Counted from the stretch's first letter, positions 41,695 through 49,995 are shown. The stretch: 64,000 nucleotides of DNA from Chloroflexota bacterium (GCA_016235425.1 JACRLC010000088.1:106534-170533); one strand, 5' to 3'. The notes: generated from the letters alone by a model not told the origin. Numbers and translations: made by a program.

Positions 41695-42735
41695 ATGTCC
41701 GCCTTTGCCATCGAAACTCATGGACTCACCAAACGCTTCGGCGATGTGCTTGCGGTGGACCGCGTCGATCTGCGCGTGAGCCGCGGCGAGATTTATGGCT
41801 TCCTCGGGCTCAACGGCGCAGGCAAAACCACCACCATCCGCGCGCTCCTGGGGATGATCCGCCCGAGCGAGGGAAATGTCCTTGTTCTGAATCAGGCCGT
41901 CGGTCCGAATGGACGCGGGCCGTGGGCGCAGGTGGGGCACCTCGTCGAAAGTCCATCGGCCTATCCTGAATTAACAGTTCGGGAAAATCTGGACATTGCG
42001 CGGCGTCTGCAAGGGATTCAAAATCCCAAAGTTGTGGACGAGGCTATGACCACTCTTTCCATCGCTTCCTACGCGGACCGAAAAGCTGGCACGCTTTCGA
42101 GCGGCAATCTCCAACGCCTTGGGCTGGCGCGCGCCCTGCTCCACAACCCTGAGTTGCTTATCCTCGACGAACCCGCCAACGAACTCGACCCCGCAGGCGT
42201 GGTGGAAATTCGCGAGTTGCTCCGCTCGCTGGTGCAGGAACGCGGCGTGACAGTGTTCATGTCCAGCCACATTCTCACCGAGGTGGACAGGCTCGCCACG
42301 CGCATCGGGATCATCCACAACGGCAAATTGATCGAGGAACTCGACACGGACAAGCTGGAGCAGTTACGCACGAAGCGGCTGGAAGTGAGGGCGCGTAATT
42401 TGGAAGGCGCGTTCATCAGCCTGCAAAGCGCGGGATATAAACCGGTGATCCAGGATGAAACCATCTTGACCGAGAGCACTCACGCAATTGATTATCCCGA
42501 TGACATCGTGCGGATTCTCGTCAACGCCGGCACACCGCCCACTCATCTCGCGGTGATCCAGGAAAACCTGGAAGATCATTTTTTAAAGTTGACAAATGAC
42601 TCGTCATTGCGAGCGCAAGCTGCGACACTTGTACCTGGCGCAAGTGCAGGTGAGCAATCCCCCACCCGAGAGGAGATTGCTTCGTCGCCACACCGTCCTG
42701 CGGTCGGCACAGGGAAGAACGGCTCCTCGCAATGA
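41695..42735 (+). CDS. ABC transporter ATP-binding protein (ABC-2 type exporter)
   Basis: The ATPase domain spans residues 1 to about 230, with Walker A GLNGAGKTTT (38-47), a signature loop SSGNLQRLGLARAL (a variant of LSGGQ) and Walker B LLILDEP. A C-terminal DrrA/CcmA-like regulatory region follows to about residue 303. The last about 44 codons and the stop derive from a MITE-like repeat (42604-42735), so the original C-terminus was overwritten by the insertion. It forms an exporter with the permease at 42752-43540. The cargo is unknown. Confidence 0.92.
   Translation: MSAFAIETHGLTKRFGDVLAVDRVDLRVSRGEIYGFLGLNGAGKTTTIRALLGMIRPSEGNVLVLNQAVGPNGRGPWAQVGHLVESPSAYPELTVRENLDIARRLQGIQNPKVVDEAMTTLSIASYADRKAGTLSSGNLQRLGLARALLHNPELLILDEPANELDPAGVVEIRELLRSLVQERGVTVFMSSHILTEVDRLATRIGIIHNGKLIEELDTDKLEQLRTKRLEVRARNLEGAFISLQSAGYKPVIQDETILTESTHAIDYPDDIVRILVNAGTPPTHLAVIQENLEDHFLKLTNDSSLRAQAATLVPGASAGEQSPTREEIASSPHRPAVGTGKNGSSQ
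42604..42735. repeat. MITE-like repeat with TCATTGCGAG ends (copy 3), inside an ABC ATPase gene
   Basis: The 132-bp version has the same perfect 10-bp ends. Its right end supplies the TGA stop of the ATPase gene. The interior is longer and diverged, but GGAGATTGCTTCG is kept. Confidence 0.88.
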
Positions 42736-42751
42736 CGGGAGAAAAGTTATT

Positions 42752-43540
42752 ATGAATTCCCTCCTCCCCTCCCTCTGGGCCGAGACGCTCAAAATGCGCC
42801 GCTCGAAAGTGCCGCTTGTTTCGGCAATTGGATTCTCAATGGCGCCATTGGCCGGCGGACTTTTCATGGTCATTTTGAAAGATCCCGAAGCGGCGCGGGC
42901 AATGGGATTGATCAGCGCCAAGGCCCAACTCATGGTAGGCGTGGCAGATTGGCCTGCGTACTTCGGCTTCCTGTCGCAAGCCATCGCGGCAGGCGGCATG
43001 GTCCTGTTCTCCATCATCACGATCTGGGTCTTCGGCCGCGAGTTTTCCGACCGTACGGCCAAGGAACTGCTGGCACTGCCGACTTCACGCGAGGCAACCG
43101 TCACCGCCAAGTTCATTGTCATCGCTGCATGGTCACTTGCAATCACCCTGCTCATCTTTGGCATCGGTCTCCTGGTCGGAGCGCTGGTTGTGCTCCCTGC
43201 CTGGTCAACGGAACTGCTTCGCACCTCATTCATAAACATATTGGGCGCGGCCGCCCTGACCATTCCGTTGATGTCGTTTGTAGCATTACTGGCCAGCACC
43301 GGACGCGGTTACCTGCTCCCATTTGGCTGGACCATTTTTACACTATTTTTGGCTAACATCTCGGCGATCATGGGCTGGGGTGGCTGGTTCCCGTGGGCTG
43401 TCCCCGGATTGTTCAGCGGCATGGCAGGATCTCGGGCGGAATTTATCGGGCCGCATAGTTATGCAGCCGTGATCATCACCAGTCTCATCGGTCTCGCCGC
43501 CACGTTTTACTGGTGGCGCAACGCCGACCAGACGAGGTAA
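42752..43540 (+). CDS. ABC-2 type transporter permease
   Basis: The 262-residue protein starts MNSLLPSLWAETLKMRRSK. It has about six membrane helices (about 22-42, 68-95, 108-135, 143-170, 180-200 and 233-253). The FGREFSDRTAKELLALPTSR loop is typical of ABC-2 permeases. It starts just behind the MITE-like repeat, so the repeat lies between the two exporter genes. An apparent longer frame from 42596 is only translated repeat. Confidence 0.9.
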   Translation: MNSLLPSLWAETLKMRRSKVPLVSAIGFSMAPLAGGLFMVILKDPEAARAMGLISAKAQLMVGVADWPAYFGFLSQAIAAGGMVLFSIITIWVFGREFSDRTAKELLALPTSREATVTAKFIVIAAWSLAITLLIFGIGLLVGALVVLPAWSTELLRTSFINILGAAALTIPLMSFVALLASTGRGYLLPFGWTIFTLFLANISAIMGWGGWFPWAVPGLFSGMAGSRAEFIGPHSYAAVIITSLIGLAATFYWWRNADQTR

Positions 43541-43546
43541 ACGCGC

Positions 43547-43846
43547 ATGTATTTGGTTATTTGGGAATATCAGGTAAAGCCAGGCCGCCAGCAGGATTTC
43601 GAAAAAATCTATTCGACAAATGGATTGTGGGCAAAGTTATTCAAACGAGGCGCAGGCTATTTGAACACCGAATTGCTCCGTGACCCGGACCGCCCCCGGC
43701 GCTACATAACAATTGACCATTGGATATCCTTGGAGGCTTATGAAGCATTCCTCGCAAAATGGAAAGAGGATTACGATGCTTTGGACGCGCACTGCAAGGA
43801 CCTGACAGAGCGCGAGTCACAACTTGGAACTTTTACACCTTTTTAA
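43547..43846 (+). CDS. ABM/ferredoxin-like dimeric alpha-beta barrel protein
   Basis: The 99-residue protein begins MYLVIWEYQVKPGRQQDFEKIY, the strand-helix of the antibiotic biosynthesis monooxygenase (ABM) or NIPSNAP-like fold, followed by YITIDHWISLEAYEAFLAKW. Such proteins are cofactor-free oxygenases, haem oxygenases or binding proteins. No catalytic residue can be assigned. It begins 6 nt after the permease and 12 nt before a second protein of the same fold. Confidence 0.78.
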   Translation: MYLVIWEYQVKPGRQQDFEKIYSTNGLWAKLFKRGAGYLNTELLRDPDRPRRYITIDHWISLEAYEAFLAKWKEDYDALDAHCKDLTERESQLGTFTPF

Positions 43847-43858
43847 ACGGAGAACAAA

Positions 43859-44164
43859 ATGATCGTACGAATGTGGCACGGCAGGGTCCCCGCTTCAAAA
43901 GCGGATGCGTACCGCGAGTTCACGAACGGGCGCGCCATCCCGGATTATCAGTCGGTTAAAGGGAATATCAGCGTCCACATCCTCGAACGCCGCGAAGGCG
44001 ACGTCACCCACTTCATCACGCTGACGTTCTGGGAAAGTCTCGAGGCCATCAAAGGTTTCGCAGGCGAGAATGTTGAAGTTGCAAAATACTACCCGGAAGA
44101 CAAAGACTTCCTGCTCGAGTTCGAGCCAAACGTTGTGCATTACGAAGTCGTTGGACAGTCGTGA
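43859..44164 (+). CDS. ABM-domain protein
   Basis: The 101-residue protein starts MIVRMWHGRVPASKADAYREF and continues with ISVHILERREGDVTHFITLTFWESLEAIKGFAG, a well-formed ABM domain. It differs from the preceding paralogue in sequence but shares the fold. GGAGAACAAA lies before the ATG. The tandem arrangement behind an ABC exporter could hint at a detoxification cassette, though this is only context. Confidence 0.82.
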   Translation: MIVRMWHGRVPASKADAYREFTNGRAIPDYQSVKGNISVHILERREGDVTHFITLTFWESLEAIKGFAGENVEVAKYYPEDKDFLLEFEPNVVHYEVVGQS

Positions 44165-44174
44165 AGGTGTGGCA

Positions 44175-44261
44175 ATGCGTCGCACCCTACAGGTGAGAGT
44201 ATCCGTTTAAACAGCAAATCCATCTGGGCAGATTGCTCCCATTAAACCAGGTGCGACGCAT
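44175..44261. repeat. ATGCGTCGCACC inverted repeat
   Basis: Perfect 12-bp arms at 44175-44186 and 44250-44261 enclose about 63 bp between the ABM gene and the chromate transporter gene. Confidence 0.75.
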
Positions 44262-44278
44262 CCTCAGCGAACTCGCGG

Positions 44279-44284
44279 TAAACT
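44279..44284 (+). promoter_or_regulatory. -10 box (TAAACT) of the chromate transporter gene, leaderless
   Basis: GCGGTAAACTTGCCGC precedes the ATG at 44291, leaving 6 nt after the box. It is nearly identical to the box of the ABC ATPase gene. Confidence 0.6.
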
Positions 44285-44290
44285 TGCCGC

Positions 44291-45406
44291 ATGTCCAACC
44301 TCGCCGAAGTCGCCGCGCTCTTCCTCAAACTTGGATTCACCGCCTTCGGCGGGCCTGCCGCGCACATCGCGCTGATGCACGATGAAGTCGTCGTTCGCCG
44401 CAAATGGCTGACCGACGAAGAATTCCTCGACCTGCTCGGCGCGACCAATCTCATCCCCGGCCCCAATTCAACCGAAATGTCCATTCACATCGGCTACCTG
44501 CGCGCAGGCTGGCCCGGATTGATCGTCGGCGGGCTTTGCTTTGTCATGCCTGCCGTGTTCATGGTGCTCGCGCTATCGTGGCTGTACGTCCGCTTTGGGG
44601 GCACGCCGCAGGTTGGATGGCTGATGTACGGCATCAAGCCCGTCGTCATCGCCATCATCGCACAGGCGCTTTGGATTCTCGGAGGCAAAGCCCTCAAAAA
44701 TAGTTTGACCGTTGGTACCGGCATCGCCGTCTTTGCGCTCTATTTCATTGGGATCAACGAAATCACGCTGCTCTTCGGAGGCGCACTGATCGTCATGCTG
44801 ATCGCGAACTGGCAGCGCATCAAAAAGACATCGCCCGCGCTCCTGCTTCCATTCAGCGGGATCGGGTTGGCGCAAATTGCCGTGCCATTCAGCCTCCCCA
44901 TTTTATTTCTGACATTTCTCAAAATCGGCGCGGTCTTATACGGCGGCGGTTACGTCCTGCTTGCCTTCGTCCGTGCAGATTTCGTCGAACGCCTCGGCTG
45001 GCTCACCGACCAGCAACTCATAGACGCCATCGCCATCGGGCAGGTTACACCGGGTCCGCTCTTCACCACTGCAACCTTCATCGGCTACATCCTCGGCGGC
45101 ACACCGGGCGCGCTTCTCGCCACCCTTGGGATTTTTCTCCCCTCCTTCATTTTTGTGGCGATATCGAATCCCCTGATCCCGCGCATTCGCAACTCGACCT
45201 GGATGAGCAGTCTGCTCGATGGGGTCAACGCCTCCGCTCTTGGACTTATGGCGGCTGTCACCGTTCAACTGGCATCCTCCTCGCTGACAGATTTTCCGAC
45301 TGCGCTGATCGCCATCGCTTCCATTTTCCTTCTCCTGCGCTGCAAAATCAACTCCACCTGGCTGATCGCAGGCGGGGCGCTGATTGGATTCTTGCTCTCG
45401 CGCTGA
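44291..45406 (+). CDS. chrA: Chromate transporter, two-domain ChrA
   Basis: The 371-residue protein contains two CHR halves. The first begins FLKLGFTAFGGPAAHIALMHDEVV with the GPNSTEMSIHIGY signature. The second begins FLKIGAVLYGGGYVLLAFVRADFV with AIGQVTPGPLFTTATFIGY. About ten to twelve membrane helices are expected. ChrA proteins export chromate, probably in exchange for sulfate or with protons. No chrB regulator is adjacent. The stop is followed in the same frame by a remnant of another gene. Confidence 0.93.
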   Translation: MSNLAEVAALFLKLGFTAFGGPAAHIALMHDEVVVRRKWLTDEEFLDLLGATNLIPGPNSTEMSIHIGYLRAGWPGLIVGGLCFVMPAVFMVLALSWLYVRFGGTPQVGWLMYGIKPVVIAIIAQALWILGGKALKNSLTVGTGIAVFALYFIGINEITLLFGGALIVMLIANWQRIKKTSPALLLPFSGIGLAQIAVPFSLPILFLTFLKIGAVLYGGGYVLLAFVRADFVERLGWLTDQQLIDAIAIGQVTPGPLFTTATFIGYILGGTPGALLATLGIFLPSFIFVAISNPLIPRIRNSTWMSSLLDGVNASALGLMAAVTVQLASSSLTDFPTALIAIASIFLLLRCKINSTWLIAGGALIGFLLSR

Positions 45407-45415
45407 TCGTCCGCG

Positions 45416-45514
45416 CTGACAGACTGGGTCTTCGTGGATGTAAAAAACGGGCGACCGATGGCAATACCGGAGGACGTTGCGGCCGTATTTTCGCAAAAGG
45501 AAGGAAATCAATGA
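45416..45514 (+). pseudogene. 3' remnant resembling a hotdog-fold acyl-CoA thioesterase
   Basis: Directly after chrA, in the same frame, codons read LTDWVFVDVKNGRPMAIPEDVAAVF to a stop at 45512. The strand-turn WVFVDxxxGRPxxIPE is typical of the last strand of 4HBT-type thioesterases. No start or upstream domain exists, so it is a leftover of a deleted gene. The family call is tentative. Confidence 0.45.
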
Positions 45515-45529
45515 TGGGATTTCGATCGG

Positions 45530-45961
45530 CTATTCAGACGACCACCACCCCATCCATTCAAAGATCGCCTCCCAAACTGCCTGCATACCTTTCAAACTGC
45601 CAATGATCATCACCAGCCCAAGAAAAAAGGTTCCCACAATGGCCTCGCCGTTCAGCGTGAGGTAGACGACAAAGGCTTTGGAGAAATAAACATAATCCAA
45701 ATAGATTTGATACAGATCATACACAATCAAACCCACACCTGTCAAAAAGACGCCAAGCGCAAGCAAAACCAAAAGCGGACTCTGGGCAAGAACGATCTTG
45801 TTTTTGTTCTCGGCGTGGATGCGTTTCACCAGCATTTCTGCCTGCCCCCAATCCAACCCCTCCTCATTGCAAACATCCATAATAATATCGTCCACACTTT
45901 CGGAGTTTGTCAGGCGTTCGATGATTTGGGAAGTTAATTCTTCCGGGATTTGTTCGGGCAT
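45530..45961 (-). CDS. Hypothetical membrane protein with two helices
   Basis: The 143-residue protein has an acidic, helical N-terminal domain of about 55 residues (IIERLTNSESVDDIIMDVCNEEGLDWGQAEMLV) and two hydrophobic segments at about 63-90 and 103-122. The C-terminus is Trp-rich (WEAIFEWMGWWSSE). No family is recognised. It is convergent with chrA and lies downstream of a GT4 gene on the same strand. Confidence 0.75.
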   Translation of the reverse strand: MPEQIPEELTSQIIERLTNSESVDDIIMDVCNEEGLDWGQAEMLVKRIHAENKNKIVLAQSPLLVLLALGVFLTGVGLIVYDLYQIYLDYVYFSKAFVVYLTLNGEAIVGTFFLGLVMIIGSLKGMQAVWEAIFEWMGWWSSE

Positions 45962-45994
45962 ATTAGGATTCCTATTCGCGAGTGCGAGGCACCC

Positions 45995-47158
45995 TCAGGA
46001 CACCAGCAATTTCTCATACACCTTCATCAGCTTCTTCTGTGACTCGTGCCACGTGAACTTCGTCAACGCGCGCTCGGAGGCGGACTGGGCCAATCGTTGC
46101 GACAATTCAAAATCATTGAGCAATGCCAGGGCCTGCCGCGCAAGGTCTTCAGGATCGCTGGGCGAGAAGAGCAGGGCGTCCACATCTTCGCGGACGAGTT
46201 CGCGGACGATGGGCATGTTCGATGCGAGCAGCGGGCGCGCGGCGGCCATGTATTCAAGCACTTTGATGGGACACGCGCCCTGCGTCACATTGCGGTCGTT
46301 CAATCCCAGCGGCGCGATGCAAATATCGGATTCGGCAATCAGCGCGGGGATTTCATGATGCGGCACCGCGGGCCGGACTGTCACGTGATTTTCGATGCCC
46401 AGCTTTCGGATTTGTTTCGCGAGCATTTTTCGTTGGCGCGAACGCCCGCGCCCCACTATGTGGAGTTGAACAGCCTGCCGTTCAAGAATTTTAGGCAGGG
46501 CTTTGACAACCACATCCAGTCCCTGCCAATCGGCCAGTGTTCCAATGTAGAGCAACGTTGGAACGCGCCCGTCACGGTTTGGCAGGGGCGAGGGATAAAA
46601 ATCCGAGGGGCTGACTCCGTTCGGGATAATGGTGACCAGCTTCCGGTCCACGCCAAGACTCGCAATGTAATCCCTGGTCACATGAGATGGACAGATAACG
46701 GAGTCGCTCAAATGCAGAGTCGCCATTTCCTGTTCTTTAAATTTGAGCAATAGATCGTGGTCTATGCCCGGGTAGTGATATTTCAACTCGATGGACGGGA
46801 GGCCGTTGACTTCAAAAAGTGTTTTGTATCTGAATCGTTTTTTATTCTGTGCGAGAGCAAGGCCGTCCCACATGTTCCGATAATGGACAACATCATAATC
46901 AGGAGATATGGCTAAATGCGCAGCAACAGCTTTTCCAAAATGCACCGCGCGGGCAAGGAAGTTTTGCGAGAGGTCCTGCGAAATGCGTGTGACACGCGCA
47001 CCTTCAATGGTATCTTCGGTGGGTAGAAGTCCATCGTTCGGTGTGATAAGATGCACGTCAAAATCGGCATTGACAAGTCCGCGCAGGTTGTGGAGAATGT
47101 GCGTGGATGCCCCCTTGGGGCTTGGTACAATATCGAAGGCTGTGTAGAGAATTTTCAT
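45995..47158 (-). CDS. Glycosyltransferase family 4 protein
   Basis: The 387-residue GT-B enzyme starts MKILYTAFDIVPSPKGASTHILHNL, with the acceptor-side Gly/Ser loop. The C-terminal half has TLLYIGTLADWQGLD (donor domain start) and GACPIKVLEYMAAARPLLASNMPIVRE, with conserved Glu residues. It is similar in kind to the enzyme at 33064 but clearly a different subfamily. The gene has a leaderless -10 box at 47166-47171. Sugar and acceptor are unknown. Confidence 0.93.
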   Translation of the reverse strand: MKILYTAFDIVPSPKGASTHILHNLRGLVNADFDVHLITPNDGLLPTEDTIEGARVTRISQDLSQNFLARAVHFGKAVAAHLAISPDYDVVHYRNMWDGLALAQNKKRFRYKTLFEVNGLPSIELKYHYPGIDHDLLLKFKEQEMATLHLSDSVICPSHVTRDYIASLGVDRKLVTIIPNGVSPSDFYPSPLPNRDGRVPTLLYIGTLADWQGLDVVVKALPKILERQAVQLHIVGRGRSRQRKMLAKQIRKLGIENHVTVRPAVPHHEIPALIAESDICIAPLGLNDRNVTQGACPIKVLEYMAAARPLLASNMPIVRELVREDVDALLFSPSDPEDLARQALALLNDFELSQRLAQSASERALTKFTWHESQKKLMKVYEKLLVS

Positions 47159-47165
47159 CGGTTGG

Positions 47166-47171
47166 ATTATA
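47166..47171 (-). promoter_or_regulatory. -10 box (TATAAT) of the GT4 gene, leaderless
   Basis: On the minus strand TATAAT is followed by 7 nt (CCAACCG) and the ATG at 47158. There is no ribosome binding site. Confidence 0.65.
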
Positions 47172-47196
47172 TGTCAGCCAGGAAGACTTCGGAAGT

Positions 47197-47269
47197 GTAA
47201 TGCGGCATTTATGCCGCAAGGCTCTGCGGCATAAATGCCTGTCCTGAGCTTGTCGAAGGATCGCATTAC
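47197..47269. repeat. GTAATGCGGCAT-type nested palindromic repeat
   Basis: Outer ends GTAATGCG and CGCATTAC are perfect inverted repeats. Inside are GCGGCATTTATGCCGC and GCGGCATAAATGCC, followed by CCTGAGCTTGTCGAAGGA, a motif common in dispersed bacterial repeats. It lies between two divergent genes. Confidence 0.8.
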
Positions 47270-47295
47270 AAGGTTTTATGTTCGGAGGAGAAACA

Positions 47296-48237
47296 ATGGA
47301 AATATTGTGTCTGTTTGGCGTTATTGGAATTGTAGTTGTTTCGCTTTTCTTTTATCTTCTGAACACGGCGCGCAAAAAAGCGCCGCCCACACCTGCTTCG
47401 GGGAAAAAGGATTACACGCCTGTTTACGTTTCGATTGCCGATAAACCGTTATCCATCATACAGGGCATGGACAGGTTCGTGGCCGAGGTGAATCGAACGG
47501 AAAAAGCAGGCGATAAATGGCGCTGGGTTCCCATGCTCATCTTCTTCGGCGGGCTGGGATTGGCGGCCATTGACCTTTTGCTCCTGCTCTTCGGCTTTTT
47601 CTCCTTCGTCTTTACGGCGGGCGGAATCCTGCTATGGATCGCGGCATTCGTGATGGCGCGCAGTCTGCGCAAAAGCGATTCGCATGACTTTTCGCCGAGA
47701 TACAAAGGCACGAAGGAAATCCTGCGCACACTTCGCGACGACCTGCGGCCTGGTTCCACTTTTCTGGGTCATCTCGACCTGACGGGCGCGATGCTCAAAA
47801 CCAAAGTGGCCCGCGAGACCAAGGATACCCAGAACCGAACAACGCAATATTTTCGCGATGAATGGCTGGCGTTGAAAGCCAAACTCTACGACGGCAATGT
47901 GATTCGCGTTTCTGCGATTCAAAAATCCAAGCAGCGCCAACCCTACACCAAACGAAGCCGCATCAGCGGAAAATACAAGACCAAGCCGGCAAAATTCAAA
48001 GGCACCGAACATGATTTGAAAGTCCGCATCGTGGTGAATCCCGAAATTTATCAAATCGGCGCAAACCCGAAAGTGAGACAGGGTCAGAACATCGGCAAGT
48101 ACACCATCACCGCGCTGAACACCGAAGGCGGCATCATCAACATGATCGCCAGTTCGCCGTTTGATGAAGTTGAACACGAAGGCATTTTGAACGTCCTGCA
48201 ATCCGCTTATTCCCTCCTACAACGAAAGGCCGCGTAG
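47296..48237 (+). CDS. Membrane protein of unknown function, paired with a beta-propeller protein
   Basis: About 313 residues starting MEILCLFGVIGIVVV behind GGAGGAG. It has one N-terminal helix, a cytoplasmic segment with a conserved-looking KPLSIIQGMDRF stretch, two central helices (about 83-125), and then a basic C-terminal domain of about 180 residues rich in Lys/Arg (KSKQRQPYTKRSRISGKYK). No family is recognised. The next gene begins 1 nt after the stop, so the two are co-translated. Confidence 0.8.
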   Translation: MEILCLFGVIGIVVVSLFFYLLNTARKKAPPTPASGKKDYTPVYVSIADKPLSIIQGMDRFVAEVNRTEKAGDKWRWVPMLIFFGGLGLAAIDLLLLLFGFFSFVFTAGGILLWIAAFVMARSLRKSDSHDFSPRYKGTKEILRTLRDDLRPGSTFLGHLDLTGAMLKTKVARETKDTQNRTTQYFRDEWLALKAKLYDGNVIRVSAIQKSKQRQPYTKRSRISGKYKTKPAKFKGTEHDLKVRIVVNPEIYQIGANPKVRQGQNIGKYTITALNTEGGIINMIASSPFDEVEHEGILNVLQSAYSLLQRKAA

Positions 48238-48238
48238 C

Positions 48239-49798
48239 ATGAGCAAAAAGATCATTCCATTTGTTGTTGCTTTTATTCTTGTCTGTCTCGTTATGGCTGT
48301 AGCCGGTGTGTTCGCACTCAGCGGCGCGGTCACGGCTGAAAAATTTGGGAGCAACGTAGTTTGGACTCAGTCCTATAGCACCGCCGAGAGCATGAAGGTC
48401 ATTGACCTGACGGGCGACGGCCAGGACGAACTCTTCATTCAAAACACAAGCGACGTCACGGTGTACGATGGCAGTGGCAATGTGATGTGGAGTTTTCCCT
48501 ATTCATCCCCCAAGACCACCCTCGGCGACGTGAACAACGATGGCGTCGAAGACATCGTCGTTTATTACGTCGGCACGGGCATGTCTGTGGACGTTATCAG
48601 CAAGGGACAGGTGACGACTCTCGCGCAGACTCTCAGCATCGGATTCCCCGCCCGCGTCTCAGTCATCCGCTTCTCTTCCGGACCTCAAATTGTGCTGGGC
48701 GATTCTAGCGGCAGTATCCTCTCTTTGGGTTTGGACGGCCAGCCGCGCTGGAGCGCCGGGCTTGGCAGCGCCGAAGTGCGCGGCATGGACGACGCCTTGA
48801 TTGGCGGCCAGCCTCACGCTGCGATTGCCACAAACGACGGCGCGGTCGCGGTCTTCGATGCCCAGGGGACGCAGGTATGGAGTCACTCACAGGAGCAGCT
48901 CCGCCGTATGCGCGCCTTTGACTTGAACAGCGACGGAAACAGCGAAGTGGTCACCGGCGGCGAGTACGGAGCGTTCTACATTTACAGCGCAGTGGACAGA
49001 AGCATGCTTTTCGAGAAATCGCTTGGGCAGGCTGTGAGCGAAGTCCGTGTGGTGGAATTGAACGGCGACCCTTCATCGCGTGAAATCGTCGTCGGCGGAA
49101 AAGATGGCGGCGTGTGGGCCTTCTCGTTTGACGGCGCGACCGCCAGTCAAATGTGGTCCGGCTCGCTCTCCGATAAAGTGACCGAAATCTCCGGCCTGGA
49201 CATCAATGAAGACGGCAAGGAAGAAGCGGTCATTGGCGATGACTCTGGCAAAGTGGCCATCTTTACAGAAAACGGGACGCGCAATAACCTGCCCTCCCAT
49301 TCCAGCGGCATCACCCGCATTGACATCGGCAAGCTCGGAGGCGAGCGTTACGTGGTCATCGCAGATGGAAGCCAGGTGCAGGTAAACAAAGTCAATTTCA
49401 ACTCCATCCCCGGATTCCAGTACACGCCGTTGATTGTTGGGCTGATTGTCTCAGCGGTGATTTTGGTGATCGCGGCGATCATCGCCTCCATTCCGAAGAA
49501 ACCTGAGATGAAGGTCTCATTCCAGGATAAGAGCAGGGAATCGCTCGAGGCCGAACGCCGCATGTTGAAAGAGTCCATTGCGGATGTGGAACGCCTGCGT
49601 AAATCCGGCGAAGTGACAGGCGACGCCTATCTCGCCCGTCTCAAACGCCTGCGCGCCGATTTAGCGGAGAACGAAGCCGCGTATAAGGCAGCGGGTCACC
49701 AAATCAAGGTGGAGACTTTCAAGTGTCCAAACTGCGGAGGCACGCTTGAACTGGGCATGGACAAGTGTGAGTATTGCGGGCAGGTGATTCTGAGTTAA
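48239..49798 (+). CDS. Membrane-anchored FG-GAP-like beta-propeller with C-terminal coiled coil and zinc ribbon
   Basis: The 519-residue protein has an N-terminal membrane helix (about 5-27) and then about 340 residues of VCBS/FG-GAP/PQQ-type repeats with DLTGDGQDE, DVNNDGVED, DLNSDGNSE and DINEDGKEE calcium-binding-like loops. A second helix follows at about 398-420. The cytoplasmic tail has a charged coiled coil (SRESLEAERRMLKESIADVERLRKS) and ends in a zinc ribbon, CPNCGG...CEYCGQ. A propeller on one side of the membrane linked to a coiled coil and zinc ribbon on the other suggests a sensor or scaffold. The role is unknown. Confidence 0.85.
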   Translation: MSKKIIPFVVAFILVCLVMAVAGVFALSGAVTAEKFGSNVVWTQSYSTAESMKVIDLTGDGQDELFIQNTSDVTVYDGSGNVMWSFPYSSPKTTLGDVNNDGVEDIVVYYVGTGMSVDVISKGQVTTLAQTLSIGFPARVSVIRFSSGPQIVLGDSSGSILSLGLDGQPRWSAGLGSAEVRGMDDALIGGQPHAAIATNDGAVAVFDAQGTQVWSHSQEQLRRMRAFDLNSDGNSEVVTGGEYGAFYIYSAVDRSMLFEKSLGQAVSEVRVVELNGDPSSREIVVGGKDGGVWAFSFDGATASQMWSGSLSDKVTEISGLDINEDGKEEAVIGDDSGKVAIFTENGTRNNLPSHSSGITRIDIGKLGGERYVVIADGSQVQVNKVNFNSIPGFQYTPLIVGLIVSAVILVIAAIIASIPKKPEMKVSFQDKSRESLEAERRMLKESIADVERLRKSGEVTGDAYLARLKRLRADLAENEAAYKAAGHQIKVETFKCPNCGGTLELGMDKCEYCGQVILS

Positions 49799-49872
49799 TA
49801 CGCGCTGAGCGGAACGCAGTGTAGTCGAAGCGCAGAGACGACCTAATACGAAATTCGTGTTGCGTAATCCAT

Positions 49873-49904
49873 AAAAAACGCGCTCCTCGCGGAGCGCGTT
49901 TTTT
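49873..49904. terminator. Intrinsic terminator after the beta-propeller gene
   Basis: A perfect palindrome has six A, stem CGCGCTCC, a 4-nt loop, GGAGCGCG and six T. It can work in both directions and so may also end the aldo/keto reductase transcript. Confidence 0.93.
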
Positions 49905-49907
49905 ACA

Positions 49908-49990
49908 TCATTGCGAGAAGGCTGTAGGCCAACAAAGCAATCCACCTTATACGAGGAGACTGCTTCGGTCGCTCCGCTCCCTCGCAATGA
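49908..49990. repeat. MITE-like repeat with TCATTGCGAG ends (copy 4)
   Basis: The 83-bp copy has perfect ends TCATTGCGAG and CTCGCAATGA and the interior AAAGCAATCC / GGAGACTGCTTCG. It lies 5 bp from the stop of the aldo/keto reductase gene. Confidence 0.88.
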
Positions 49991-49995
49991 CGAGA

